Shown piece by piece: positions 6,485 through 12,906 of a stretch of 12,906 nt of DNA. The stretch lies in the NCBI GenBank assembly GCA_019057975.1, contig JAHLWJ010000117.1:1-12906 (forward strand). The letters run 5' to 3'. The stretch is from Promethearchaeota archaeon (GTDB lineage: Archaea > Asgardarchaeota > Lokiarchaeia > Sigynarchaeales > SOKP01). The position numbers and the translations under genes are program-made. The notes beneath the pieces are model-generated. The model saw only the letters and a program-made list of their open reading frames with translations, was not told the DNA's origin and made no database searches. Every line of letters begins with the position of its first letter. Position 1 is the stretch's first letter.

Positions 6485-7258
6485 ATGTCTTCGAAAAAAT
6501 CATTAACAATATCAGTCTCTGGTAAAGGTGGTGCAGGTAAGACAACTTTAACATCTCTGTTATTGAAAATCTTATTAGAATCTGACAAGAGAGATATCCT
6601 TGTGATAGATGCAGACCCCGCTATTAACCTACCAAGTGTTCTAGGCATTGAATTAGAAGGAAAGACTACTTTAGGAATGATTCTGGATAAAAAGAGAAAG
6701 GAAATGGAATTAGGAACTCATATTTACGGCAAAATTTTAGAAGGTGAAATATGGGAAAGCATTATCAACCAGAATGGTTTTGATTTGCTATTAATGGGGT
6801 GGAAGAAGGGTGAAGGTTGTTATTGCGCTCTTGACAGTTTTACTGCGATAATAATTGAATCTCTAACCAAAATGTATGATATTATTCTAATTGATTTTTA
6901 CGCTGGATTTGAACATCTTAGTCGAAGAACCGATAGAGCCGCTGATGTTCTTTTGATTGTAACAGATCCATCTAAAATGGGATTAGAAACTGCACGTCAC
7001 CTTAAAGAACTAGTTGAAGAAGTAAATATTTCGTTCAAAGATGTTTTTTTGGTAGGAAATAGATTTAATACAGAATTTGAACAACAACTTTCCGATTTTT
7101 CGAAAGAAATAGAAGTAACCTATTTGGGAATAATTCCCTATGATCAGAACATCGCAGAATTTAATTTTAGGGGTAGCCCATTAATCAATATACCTAGAGA
7201 CTCTCCTGCATTAACTGCCGTAAGAAAAATTTTTGAAACAATATTTAAAAAATTCTAA
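6485..7258 (+). CDS. cooC: CooC-type MinD/ParA-family ATPase (metal-centre maturation)
   Basis: A 257-residue P-loop ATPase. The deviant Walker A is GKGGAGKTT (13-21) with the signature lysine at 14; IDADP lies at 41-45 and a Walker B-like IDFYAG at 136-141. Two features point to CooC rather than general MinD: the GEGCYC motif (C112, C114), whose cysteines bind metal at the dimer interface in characterised CooC, and AGFEHLSRRT (140-149), close to the AGxEHLSRRT of CooC proteins. CooC helps insert nickel into carbon monoxide dehydrogenase, with ATP-dependent dimerisation. No CODH or other nickel enzyme is encoded here, so the client may lie elsewhere or be another metalloenzyme of this cluster. 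An AGAGG ribosome-binding element lies eight bases before ATG. The gene shares a unit with the upstream winged-helix-like protein. The symbol denotes family, not proven orthology. Confidence 0.8.
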   Translation: MSSKKSLTISVSGKGGAGKTTLTSLLLKILLESDKRDILVIDADPAINLPSVLGIELEGKTTLGMILDKKRKEMELGTHIYGKILEGEIWESIINQNGFDLLLMGWKKGEGCYCALDSFTAIIIESLTKMYDIILIDFYAGFEHLSRRTDRAADVLLIVTDPSKMGLETARHLKELVEEVNISFKDVFLVGNRFNTEFEQQLSDFSKEIEVTYLGIIPYDQNIAEFNFRGSPLINIPRDSPALTAVRKIFETIFKKF

Positions 7259-7282
7259 ATTTTGCGATCAGGGTTGGAAATT

Positions 7283-7354
7283 ATGAATTTCAAAAAAGAA
7301 ATTTCAGAAAAAGAAAACTTTCTTAAATATAAAAGACAAAAAGAGAAAATTTAG
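7283..7354 (+). other. Possible small leader ORF, 23 codons
   Basis: ATG 7283 opens a short lysine- and glutamate-rich frame beginning MNFKKEISEKENF and ending at TAG 7352-7354, in the 183-base gap before the AOR gene. In such AT-rich sequence a short lysine-rich frame arises easily by chance, and there is no convincing ribosome-binding site. It lies upstream of the TATA-like element, so it would belong to the preceding transcript. Confidence 0.15.
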
Positions 7355-7362
7355 TAGTAATT

Positions 7363-7370
7363 GTTATATA
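7363..7370 (+). promoter_or_regulatory. TATA-like element upstream of the AOR gene
   Basis: GTTATATA lies about 72 bases before ATG 7442 in the gap after the CooC-like gene. A start near 7395 would give a leader of about 45 bases containing the AAGGAGT element. Tentative because of the AT-rich background. Confidence 0.35.
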
Positions 7371-7427
7371 TTACTTAAACAAATTCTGAATTATTCATTT
7401 AAACATAAATTAAACAAAATTTTAATT

Positions 7428-7434
7428 AAGGAGT
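7428..7434 (+). promoter_or_regulatory. Ribosome-binding site of the AOR gene
   Basis: AAGGAGT, a near-consensus Shine-Dalgarno, lies seven bases before ATG 7442 and fixes this start. It is stronger than those of most genes here, suggesting high expression of the oxidoreductase. Confidence 0.65.
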
Positions 7435-7441
7435 TCTGAAA

Positions 7442-9307
7442 ATGTTTGGATATATGGGAAAAATTTTGAGGATAGATCTTACAAATGGAAAAATAACAGA
7501 AGAATTTCCAGATGAAAACACTTTAAAAATGTATTTAGGCGGAGCTGGACTAGCAACCAAATTTTTATTTGACGAAGTTAAAAAAGGAATAGACCCCTTA
7601 GGTCCAGAAAACAAGTTAATATACATGACAGGCCCTTTAACAGGGACAGTATCTCCAAGTACTGGAAGATATAGCGTAGTCGCAAAATCCCCACTCACTG
7701 GCGCCTGGGGACAGGCGAATTCAGCTGGTTTTTGGGGACGAGATTTTAAGCGATCAGGTTTTGATGGAGTTATTTTCGAAGGTATCTCGCCAAAACCAGT
7801 TTATCTTGTTACAGACGAGGGAAAAGCTGAACTAAGGGATGCTACACATCTTTGGGGTAAAAACACTTCAGAAACCACAAGATTGATAAAAGAAGAACTT
7901 GGAGATAAGTTCAATGTATCTTGTATAGGTATTGGCGGAGAAAATCTAGTTAAATATGCAGCAATCATGAATGATTGTGATAAACCATATTATGGTCGAG
8001 CTGCTGGACGGACTGGTATGGGAACTGTAATGGGTTCGAAGAAATTGAAAGCAATTGCTTCAAGAGGGACAATGAAGATTGAAGTGGCTAACCCAGAGGA
8101 ATACAAGGAGGAAGCTAAACAAAGGTATGAGTGGGTTAATCAGAGTTTATTGAAAATGACCATTGAAGTATATGGTACTGCTGCTGTGGTTGATATCACT
8201 AATAATTTAGGAGGATTTCCTACAAGAAATTGGCAGACTGGCGTCTTTAAAGGTGCAGAAAAAATAAACGGAACTACAATAAATGAAACGATTCTTGTTG
8301 AAAGAAAACCATGTTTTGCATGCCCAATCGCGTGTGGACGTATTACAGAAATTAAAGAAGGACCCTATAAAAGTAAAGGAGAGGGACCAGAATATGAATC
8401 ACTTGGAGCTTTAGGTTCCATGTGTGAAGTTGACAGTTTAGAGGCGGTTACTTTAGCACACTTTCTGTGTAATGAATATGGCCTCGACACGATTTCGACC
8501 GGAAGTACAATTGGTTTTGCCATAGAATGCTATGAGAAAGGTATATTGACTAATGATGATACAGGGGGATTAGAATTTACCTGGGGTAATGCAGATCTTA
8601 TTGTAGATCTTGTGCATAAAATAGGTAAAAGGGAAGGTATTGGAAATATGCTGGCTGAAGGAACAAGGAGGATGGCAGAAAAATTGGGTAAAGACTCAAT
8701 AAAGTTTGCTATGCAAGTTAAAGGTCTAGAACTTCCAGCTTACGATAGTAGGGCTGCCAAGATAACTGGATTAGCATTTGCTACCGCAAATCGAGGAGGA
8801 GATCATATTACAGCTTACATAGAAGGACCAGCTTTTTTGGCAATGCCATTTCTGATTGTTGAGGATGCTGATGTAGGTGATATTCTTCAGGAAATTCCGG
8901 AAAAAGCTGAGGTTGTTAAGGATCTCGAAGATGCATTTGGTGTTTTTGATGCTATCGGAGGTTGTAAATTTATGGGAATGGTGTTAACTGGTGAAGATTG
9001 GGCATCTTTGATAGAAAAACTTTTAGGCTATGAATTCACTGAAAATGACTTTAGAAAAACAGGCGAAAGAATCTACAATCTTGAAAGAGCTTTTAACATC
9101 AGAGAGGGTTTAAGCAGAGCCGATGATACGCTTCCAGCGCGTTTGTTAGAGGAACCAATGCCCGAAGGACCAGCTGAAGGGCATGTAGTAAATCTAAAAC
9201 CGCTTTTAGACGCTTATTATGAATATCGAGGATGGGACAATAATGGTAAACCAACTCCTGAGAAGCTAAAGGAACTTGGATTGGATTGGCTTATTAATAA
9301 AATTTAA
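7442..9307 (+). CDS. aor: AOR-family tungstopterin aldehyde:ferredoxin oxidoreductase
   Basis: A 621-residue protein with the full AOR architecture. The N-terminal domain starts GYMGKILRIDLTNG and YLGGAGLATKFL and contains GPLTGTVSPSTGRYSVVAKS (64-83) and GFWGRDFKRSGFDGVIFEG (96-114), as in all family members. The 4Fe-4S ligands are C291-x2-C294-x3-C298 (CFACPIACGR) plus C508 in DAIGGCKF. The two pterin-contacting motifs of the DxxGL(C/D)x type are visible as NEYGLDT (344-350) and DAIGGCK (503-509). GPEYE near 315-319 and RGGDH near 451-455 may correspond to the active-site Glu and His of the Pyrococcus enzyme. Such enzymes oxidise aldehydes to acids with ferredoxin, or run in reverse; BamB reduces benzoyl-CoA. 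The substrate is not readable from sequence. The acyl-CoA ligase 34 bases downstream and the ferredoxins upstream suggest the acid product or substrate is CoA-linked nearby. Probably cytoplasmic. Confidence 0.93.
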   Translation: MFGYMGKILRIDLTNGKITEEFPDENTLKMYLGGAGLATKFLFDEVKKGIDPLGPENKLIYMTGPLTGTVSPSTGRYSVVAKSPLTGAWGQANSAGFWGRDFKRSGFDGVIFEGISPKPVYLVTDEGKAELRDATHLWGKNTSETTRLIKEELGDKFNVSCIGIGGENLVKYAAIMNDCDKPYYGRAAGRTGMGTVMGSKKLKAIASRGTMKIEVANPEEYKEEAKQRYEWVNQSLLKMTIEVYGTAAVVDITNNLGGFPTRNWQTGVFKGAEKINGTTINETILVERKPCFACPIACGRITEIKEGPYKSKGEGPEYESLGALGSMCEVDSLEAVTLAHFLCNEYGLDTISTGSTIGFAIECYEKGILTNDDTGGLEFTWGNADLIVDLVHKIGKREGIGNMLAEGTRRMAEKLGKDSIKFAMQVKGLELPAYDSRAAKITGLAFATANRGGDHITAYIEGPAFLAMPFLIVEDADVGDILQEIPEKAEVVKDLEDAFGVFDAIGGCKFMGMVLTGEDWASLIEKLLGYEFTENDFRKTGERIYNLERAFNIREGLSRADDTLPARLLEEPMPEGPAEGHVVNLKPLLDAYYEYRGWDNNGKPTPEKLKELGLDWLINKI

Positions 9308-9341
9308 TAGATTAAAAACTTAAACTTACGAAATAGGAAAG

Positions 9342-11057
9342 GTGAAACCTTTGGTTGAGGAAAAAAAATTAACATATGCGGATAAACCTTGGTTAAAAAG
9401 TTATTTTGTAGGGGCATCCAAACTCCCGAAGACTATGAGTCCATACCCGAAAATATCTGTTTGCAAGTTCCTTGATGATGCTGCAACCGACTATCCTAAT
9501 AATATTGTGTGTGTCTATTTAGATAAGGAAATGACTTATCAAGAATTAAAACTCAATGTTGATAAGTTAGCAACAGCACTTGCCGATTTAGGTATAAAGA
9601 AAGGCGACAGAGTTGCGACAATTCTTCCAAATTCTCCACAGTTCATTATATGTGATTTTGCAATAATGAGATTGGGGGCAATACATGTTCCGCTCAGTAT
9701 ATTACACAAAGCTCCAGAATTGTTGTATGAACTAGGTGAGTCTGGAGCAGAAACAGTAATATGCTCTTATAGACGTCTCGATCTCATCAATAAAGTAAAA
9801 GATAAAACAAAACTAAAGAGAATAATTTATACATCGACCAGAGTATTCCCTGATTACTCCTTACCTGAATTGAAAGAAATCTCTGATGCTTATATTTTAG
9901 AAGATTTAATAGAAAAATACGAACCTAAACCCCCAAAAGTTGAAATAAACCCTATAGAAGATTTGGCACAATTACCTTTTACAGGAGGCACAACTGGAGT
10001 CCCTAAAGGTACTATGCAAACTCATTACAACATAACAACAAATGTAATACAAACATTACAGTGGATGATGCATCCTTTAACAATAGCAGTTAAAGGTAAA
10101 GCGTCACTAGTAATATGTGTTCCTATTTTCCATCAATATGGGCATTGGGCTGTATTCGCTAGCATTGCCTGGGGTATTCGTATATTTTTAATGGATCCAA
10201 GAGATATTGATAAAATGATTGAAATAATAAAAAAATATCGCCCTTTTATGATCATTGGGGTTCCTACTCATTATATATTATTTCTTACTAAAGACATTAA
10301 AAGACTGCCGATTTTTTTCTTTTCTGCAGCTGCTGCTCTTCCTGCAGATGTTGCTCAAAGATTTGAGAAAAAAATAGGTGTACCAATGGGTGAAGGCTAT
10401 GGTGCCACAGAAACCACTGGTGGTACTCATTTAAATCTTTCAGCTCTTTCGAAAGTTACGGGATTTATATCAAAAGTAAAAAGGTCTATTGGAATACCAG
10501 TTCCTGATACGGAAGTTAAAATTGTTAACCAAGATACTGGTGAAGAACTCCCATTTGGCGAAGCCGGTGAAATATGGATTCGTGGTCCGCAAGTAATGAA
10601 AGGTTATTGGCCAACACCTGGCAAAGGTTTAACCGAAGATGGTTGGCTCGCTATGGGCGACATTGGTAAAATGGATGAAGATGGCTATTTTTACATCGTT
10701 GATCGTATCAAAGATATGATTAATGTATCAGGGATGAAAGTTTATTCAAGGTTAGTTGACGATATTTTATATGAGCACCCTGGAGTGAGTAAGGTAGGAG
10801 TTATTGGAATCCCGGACCCAGAGCGCCCTGGAAGTGAAAGAGTAAAAGCATTTATATCTTTAAAACCAGAGTTCGAAGGTAAGGTTACTACTAATGACAT
10901 TATTGAATATTGCAAAGAAAAGCTTCCAGCATACGCTGTACCAAAGTTCGTTGAGTTTAGGAAGGATTTGCCATTAACTCTTGCCATGAAACTTTTTAAG
11001 AGAAAACTCAGGGAAGATGAAATTGCTAAGATGAAAGCGAGAGGAGAAATTAAATAA
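9342..11057 (+). CDS. AMP-forming acyl-CoA ligase (ANL superfamily)
   Basis: A 571-residue adenylate-forming ligase making acyl-CoA and AMP from a carboxylic acid, ATP and CoA. Motifs: TGGTTGVPKGT (214-224, phosphate loop), GEGYGATETTGG (350-361), MGD with D440, YIVDRIKDMINVSGMKVY (451-468, hinge and A8 region) and a C-terminal lysine K550 in LTLAMKLFKRKLRE. The usual PxxxxGK is here PLTLAMK, with Met in place of Gly. The overall style is that of medium/long-chain or aromatic acid CoA ligases; chain specificity cannot be assigned. The start is uncertain: GTG 9342 is used here, but TTG 9351 has the better-spaced AAAGGTGA element and would remove three residues. The gene follows the AOR gene after 34 bases without a terminator, so the two are probably co-transcribed and act on the same acid. 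Confidence 0.88.
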   Translation: MKPLVEEKKLTYADKPWLKSYFVGASKLPKTMSPYPKISVCKFLDDAATDYPNNIVCVYLDKEMTYQELKLNVDKLATALADLGIKKGDRVATILPNSPQFIICDFAIMRLGAIHVPLSILHKAPELLYELGESGAETVICSYRRLDLINKVKDKTKLKRIIYTSTRVFPDYSLPELKEISDAYILEDLIEKYEPKPPKVEINPIEDLAQLPFTGGTTGVPKGTMQTHYNITTNVIQTLQWMMHPLTIAVKGKASLVICVPIFHQYGHWAVFASIAWGIRIFLMDPRDIDKMIEIIKKYRPFMIIGVPTHYILFLTKDIKRLPIFFFSAAAALPADVAQRFEKKIGVPMGEGYGATETTGGTHLNLSALSKVTGFISKVKRSIGIPVPDTEVKIVNQDTGEELPFGEAGEIWIRGPQVMKGYWPTPGKGLTEDGWLAMGDIGKMDEDGYFYIVDRIKDMINVSGMKVYSRLVDDILYEHPGVSKVGVIGIPDPERPGSERVKAFISLKPEFEGKVTTNDIIEYCKEKLPAYAVPKFVEFRKDLPLTLAMKLFKRKLREDEIAKMKARGEIK

Positions 11058-11099
11058 TACTTACTAAATAATTTTTATTTGAATATAAACAAAAAAAAA

Positions 11100-11110
11100 T
11101 TTTTTCTTTT
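11100..11110 (+). terminator. T-rich tract after the ligase gene
   Basis: Nine A residues (11091-11099) run into T6-C-T4, 43 bases after the ligase stop codon. It resembles the A9T9 tract at 1139 and fits an archaeal T-tract terminator ending the AOR-ligase unit. Confidence 0.45.
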
Positions 11111-11189
11111 AAAAATAATATTTGAAAATCAAAATGCTTTAATTGTTAATTTTAAACTCGAATAAGTTTTAAGCAACCAAAAATAAAAT

Positions 11190-11201
11190 CTTTTAAATAT
11201 T
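11190..11201 (+). promoter_or_regulatory. TATA-like element placing a near-leaderless start
   Basis: CTTTTAAATATT lies about 25-35 bases before ATG 11225. Archaeal transcription starts about 25 bases after the TATA box, so the mRNA would begin at or just before the ATG. This agrees with the lack of any Shine-Dalgarno there. Confidence 0.4.
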
Positions 11202-11224
11202 AAAACAACAAAGCACATGAAAAA

Positions 11225-12322
11225 ATGGAAAAAGAAATTAAAGTATTTGGAGCTGCCTTAGACGCAGCTGATTTTCCCCTTAGTATTCAAACAAAACTTG
11301 CTTATCTAAGTCGATTAGCTCAAAATCTCATTATAGAACCAAATTTTTTAGATCCATACGAAAGTCTACTCTTGTTTTCTCGTATCTTACCACAAACTAA
11401 ATATACCAAAATTGGTAAATTCCCTATTGAATCTTGGCTGACACCTAAACCTAATCTCGAAGATTATCTATTAGTGAATCAATTAGAATTTCAAAAATTT
11501 GCTAATAAAGGTGCTGTAAAAACATATTCAGAGGAACTTGAAAATTACTTAAAAAATAATATATTGCCACATATTCCCTTAATGATCGGTGTAGATCATT
11601 CTTTGACCGGGGGGGTGTTAAGCGCATTATCTAAAGAATATGGACCTGAAAATTTATTAGTGTTAATATTTGATGCTCATTTCGATGGATTACCATCAAG
11701 TATATCAATTAACTTAGTAAAATATATGAAGGAGCATCCTAATGAGATAAATCCTTTGGTCCCAGAATTAATTCATTCTACTAATGAGGATCTAAATATA
11801 AAAGATACTTATACATGTGCCTCATTTTTGTTTTATCTAATAGAAGAAAAAGTCATAATGCCTGAAAATTTGATAATTTTTGGGTGCCAAGATTATCCAA
11901 ATAAAAAATATCGATCGGTAAATGACCCTAGAATTGTAGAATTCGTTAACTTCTATAATAAAATGGAACAAAAAGGCGTTAATTTTATACCTAAAACTGA
12001 AAGCACACAAATGATCGAAAAATTAAATCTAATTTTAAAAAAAGCCAATAACTCAAATTTTTATATCTCTCTAGACGTAGATGTTGGTGCCTTAAAAGAA
12101 GTCATTGCCACTAGATTTAGAAATGCGATTGGAATTGATCAATCAACCATATTACACGCGGCTAGAATAGTTAAAAACAACATGGATTCAAAAAAGTGTA
12201 AATTAATAGGACTTGATGTAATGGAAATAGAAACACATTTACTTAATAAGGTTTTTCCTAAATCTGGAAGAATTGATAAAACCATTGAGGTTATTGACAA
12301 TTTTTTAGAAGTTTTTATCTAA
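11225..12322 (+). CDS. Arginase/agmatinase (ureohydrolase) family protein
   Basis: A 365-residue protein with the three ureohydrolase signatures, whose residues bind two Mn ions and hydrolyse guanidino or related amide compounds. The first is GVDHSLTGG with H125 (usually GGDHS; the second Gly is Val here). The second is FDAHFD with D150, H152 and D154. The third is SLDVDVGAL with D284 and D286. The third motif lacks the usual Asp-Pro after DVD, reading Ala-Leu, and lacks the downstream Pro. E334 in LDVMEIET matches the conserved late Glu. The N-terminus of about 115 residues before the first motif is longer than in simple agmatinases, and residues 156-200 after DAHFD are unusual. It may therefore act on a substrate other than arginine or agmatine. 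It has its own promoter-like element and follows a T-tract, so it is probably independent of the redox genes. No polyamine gene is nearby. Confidence 0.8.
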   Translation: MEKEIKVFGAALDAADFPLSIQTKLAYLSRLAQNLIIEPNFLDPYESLLLFSRILPQTKYTKIGKFPIESWLTPKPNLEDYLLVNQLEFQKFANKGAVKTYSEELENYLKNNILPHIPLMIGVDHSLTGGVLSALSKEYGPENLLVLIFDAHFDGLPSSISINLVKYMKEHPNEINPLVPELIHSTNEDLNIKDTYTCASFLFYLIEEKVIMPENLIIFGCQDYPNKKYRSVNDPRIVEFVNFYNKMEQKGVNFIPKTESTQMIEKLNLILKKANNSNFYISLDVDVGALKEVIATRFRNAIGIDQSTILHAARIVKNNMDSKKCKLIGLDVMEIETHLLNKVFPKSGRIDKTIEVIDNFLEVFI

Positions 12323-12400
12323 GGGCAACTTAAAACTTTCCACTCTGATATTCTCTTTGAAAAACTCTCTTATCTTTTCTGTAATAATCTTATTTTCCAT
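12305..12400 (-). pseudogene. Truncated copy of the left-edge gene's N-terminus
   Basis: On the minus strand ATG (complement 12398-12400) opens MENKIITEKIREFFKEN followed by IRVESFKLPLDKNF and a stop at 12305-12307. It matches the N-terminus of the minus-strand gene at 1-51 in about 10 of 17 residues. The reading frame runs into the 3' end of the arginase-like gene, whose stop is at 12322, so sequence belonging to the original gene probably ends near 12323. It is most likely a dead 5' remnant left by duplication or insertion. Confidence 0.5.
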
Positions 12401-12403
12401 TAA
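12367..12403 (-). repeat. Right copy of the imperfect direct repeat
   Basis: Matches 18-54 at 33 of 37 bases with the same orientation; four substitutions and no gaps. It includes the ATG of the truncated minus-strand remnant. Together the copies bracket the complete set of intact genes. Confidence 0.6.
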
Positions 12404-12637
12404 ATTTTTTACCTTATTCGGAATAATCCAGTATAAAATTATAATAAAGGGATATTAATTTTTATTTAGGTTTTGACCTTTTTTTAAGATTTGTATTTAA
12501 GATTTTATAGGAAACAATTATCTTTTGAATGTGTAATTCTCATTATCTAAATGATTTATTATTCGGACTTGGATAAATCCTTATAACCGGGATAAATATT
12601 AAAATTATTAATTTTTTTTCGAATAAATTTAAACCAT
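12401..12637 (+). other. Non-coding AT-rich gap, no gene seen
   Basis: No supported reading frame, tRNA or array is visible. It holds several T runs, including T7 near 12479-12485 after a very short AGGT/ACCT inverted repeat, and an A/T-rich TATA-like stretch near 12590-12600. Any of these may be chance in this composition. Confidence 0.4.
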
Positions 12638-12886
12638 GGTATAGCTGTTGGTGATATAGTTGGTTCCTATATTGTTGATTCTACGCTATCTATAGGCATC
12701 GGCCAAGTCTTCTTCCCTCAAGCTGTCACAGCAGAATTAGCTGTTCCAACAGTGTTATATACGCTTATCGTTAGCATAATTGTAATTATTACCGTAGCAG
12801 TAAGACGGAAAATAGACAAAAAACCGGGAGTATTCTTTATTATCCTCTATTTTAGTGCTTACTTTGTGCTTTTCAATATTATTTGA
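12638..12886 (+). pseudogene. C-terminal fragment of a Na+/Ca2+ exchanger-like membrane protein
   Basis: The frame from 12638 encodes 82 residues and ends at TGA 12884-12886. It begins GIAVGDIVGSYIVDSTLSIG, which resembles the second alpha-repeat of CaCA-family cation exchangers (GDIxGSNIxDxxLxxGI). It continues with a hydrophobic helix (VLYTLIVSIIVIITVAV), a basic RRKIDKKPG turn and a last hydrophobic helix (VFFIILYFSAYFVLF), the usual end of these antiporters. A full protein would need about 200 more N-terminal residues. The frame is open upstream only to 12596, with no ATG, GTG or TTG before the homologous part, so the 5' portion has been deleted. An intact exchanger would have moved Na+ and Ca2+ across the cytoplasmic membrane; this piece is probably non-functional. 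Confidence 0.55.
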
Positions 12887-12906
12887 TTTAATATTGAATT
12901 TTGGAC

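Noticed and set aside
7426..7698. Minus-strand frame of 90 codons over the start of the AOR gene
   Set aside because: The + strand carries a strong ribosome-binding site and clear AOR motifs here; the opposite frame shows no family features.
7442..11057. Calling the AOR-ligase pair a benzoyl-CoA reductase pathway
   Set aside because: The gene set resembles Bam only in part; no dienoyl-CoA hydratase, hydrolase, HdrA-like subunit or other aromatic gene is visible.
11217..11224. ATG at 11217 as start of the arginase-like gene
   Set aside because: It is out of frame with the ureohydrolase motifs; ATG 11225 is in frame and fits the TATA spacing.
12468..12485. AGGT-TTTG-ACCT followed by T7 as a hairpin terminator
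   Set aside because: The stem is only four base pairs and no gene with a matching 3' end lies just upstream on the + strand.
12636..12644. ATG at 12636 as start of a gene at the right edge
   Set aside because: It meets TAG after two codons and is in a different frame from the exchanger-like sequence.
1..12906. tRNA, rRNA, CRISPR array, riboswitch or insertion sequence
   Set aside because: No cloverleaf, spaced identical repeats, transposase frame or terminal inverted repeats were found by eye; small structured RNAs could be missed without a covariance search.

Overview
The window is AT-rich (A/T-heavy third positions, AGA-dominated arginine codons, oligo-A and oligo-T tracts between genes) and looks archaeal. 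Evidence is TATA-like elements, T-tract terminators without hairpins, a leaderless-looking start, and a tungstopterin oxidoreductase with CCG-domain iron-sulfur proteins. The low-GC style and gene mix would suit an anaerobic archaeon such as an Asgard (Lokiarchaeia-like) lineage, but that assignment is inference; no rRNA or other marker gene is present.

All intact genes lie on the + strand. Left part (1-1830): the first codons of a minus-strand gene leaving the window, a MoaD/ThiS-like sulfur carrier (220-513), an SCP2-like protein (663-1130), and a second SCP2-like reading frame broken by an in-frame TAA (1218-1622). Centre (1831-5712): a GlcD-type FAD oxidase, a GlcF/HdrD-like protein with two ferredoxin clusters and two CCG domains coupled by an ATGA overlap, then a large cysteine-rich ferredoxin-like protein and a small ferredoxin. 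Next (5793-7258): a two-gene unit of a protein with a winged-helix-like middle and nuclease-fold-like flanks plus a CooC-type ATPase. Then (7442-11057): an AOR-family tungsten oxidoreductase followed 34 bases later by an AMP-forming acyl-CoA ligase. Last (11225-12322): an arginase/agmatinase-family protein with its own promoter-like sequence.

Working model (inference): the AOR enzyme, served by the MoaD-like protein for pterin maturation, interconverts an acid or acyl compound with its reduced form. The ligase activates the same or a related acid to a CoA ester. Ferredoxins and the FAD/CCG pair carry electrons to or from another carrier. The SCP2-like proteins suggest a hydrophobic acyl or lipid substrate. 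The set recalls the Bam-type BamB/BamC/BamD plus CoA-ligase arrangement, but no further ring-degradation genes are visible.

Both edges show decay or rearrangement. The N-terminal coding segment of the left-edge minus-strand gene has a second, truncated copy immediately after the arginase-like gene, so the cluster is bracketed by imperfect direct repeats. The right end holds a 5'-truncated piece of a Na+/Ca2+-exchanger-like membrane protein.
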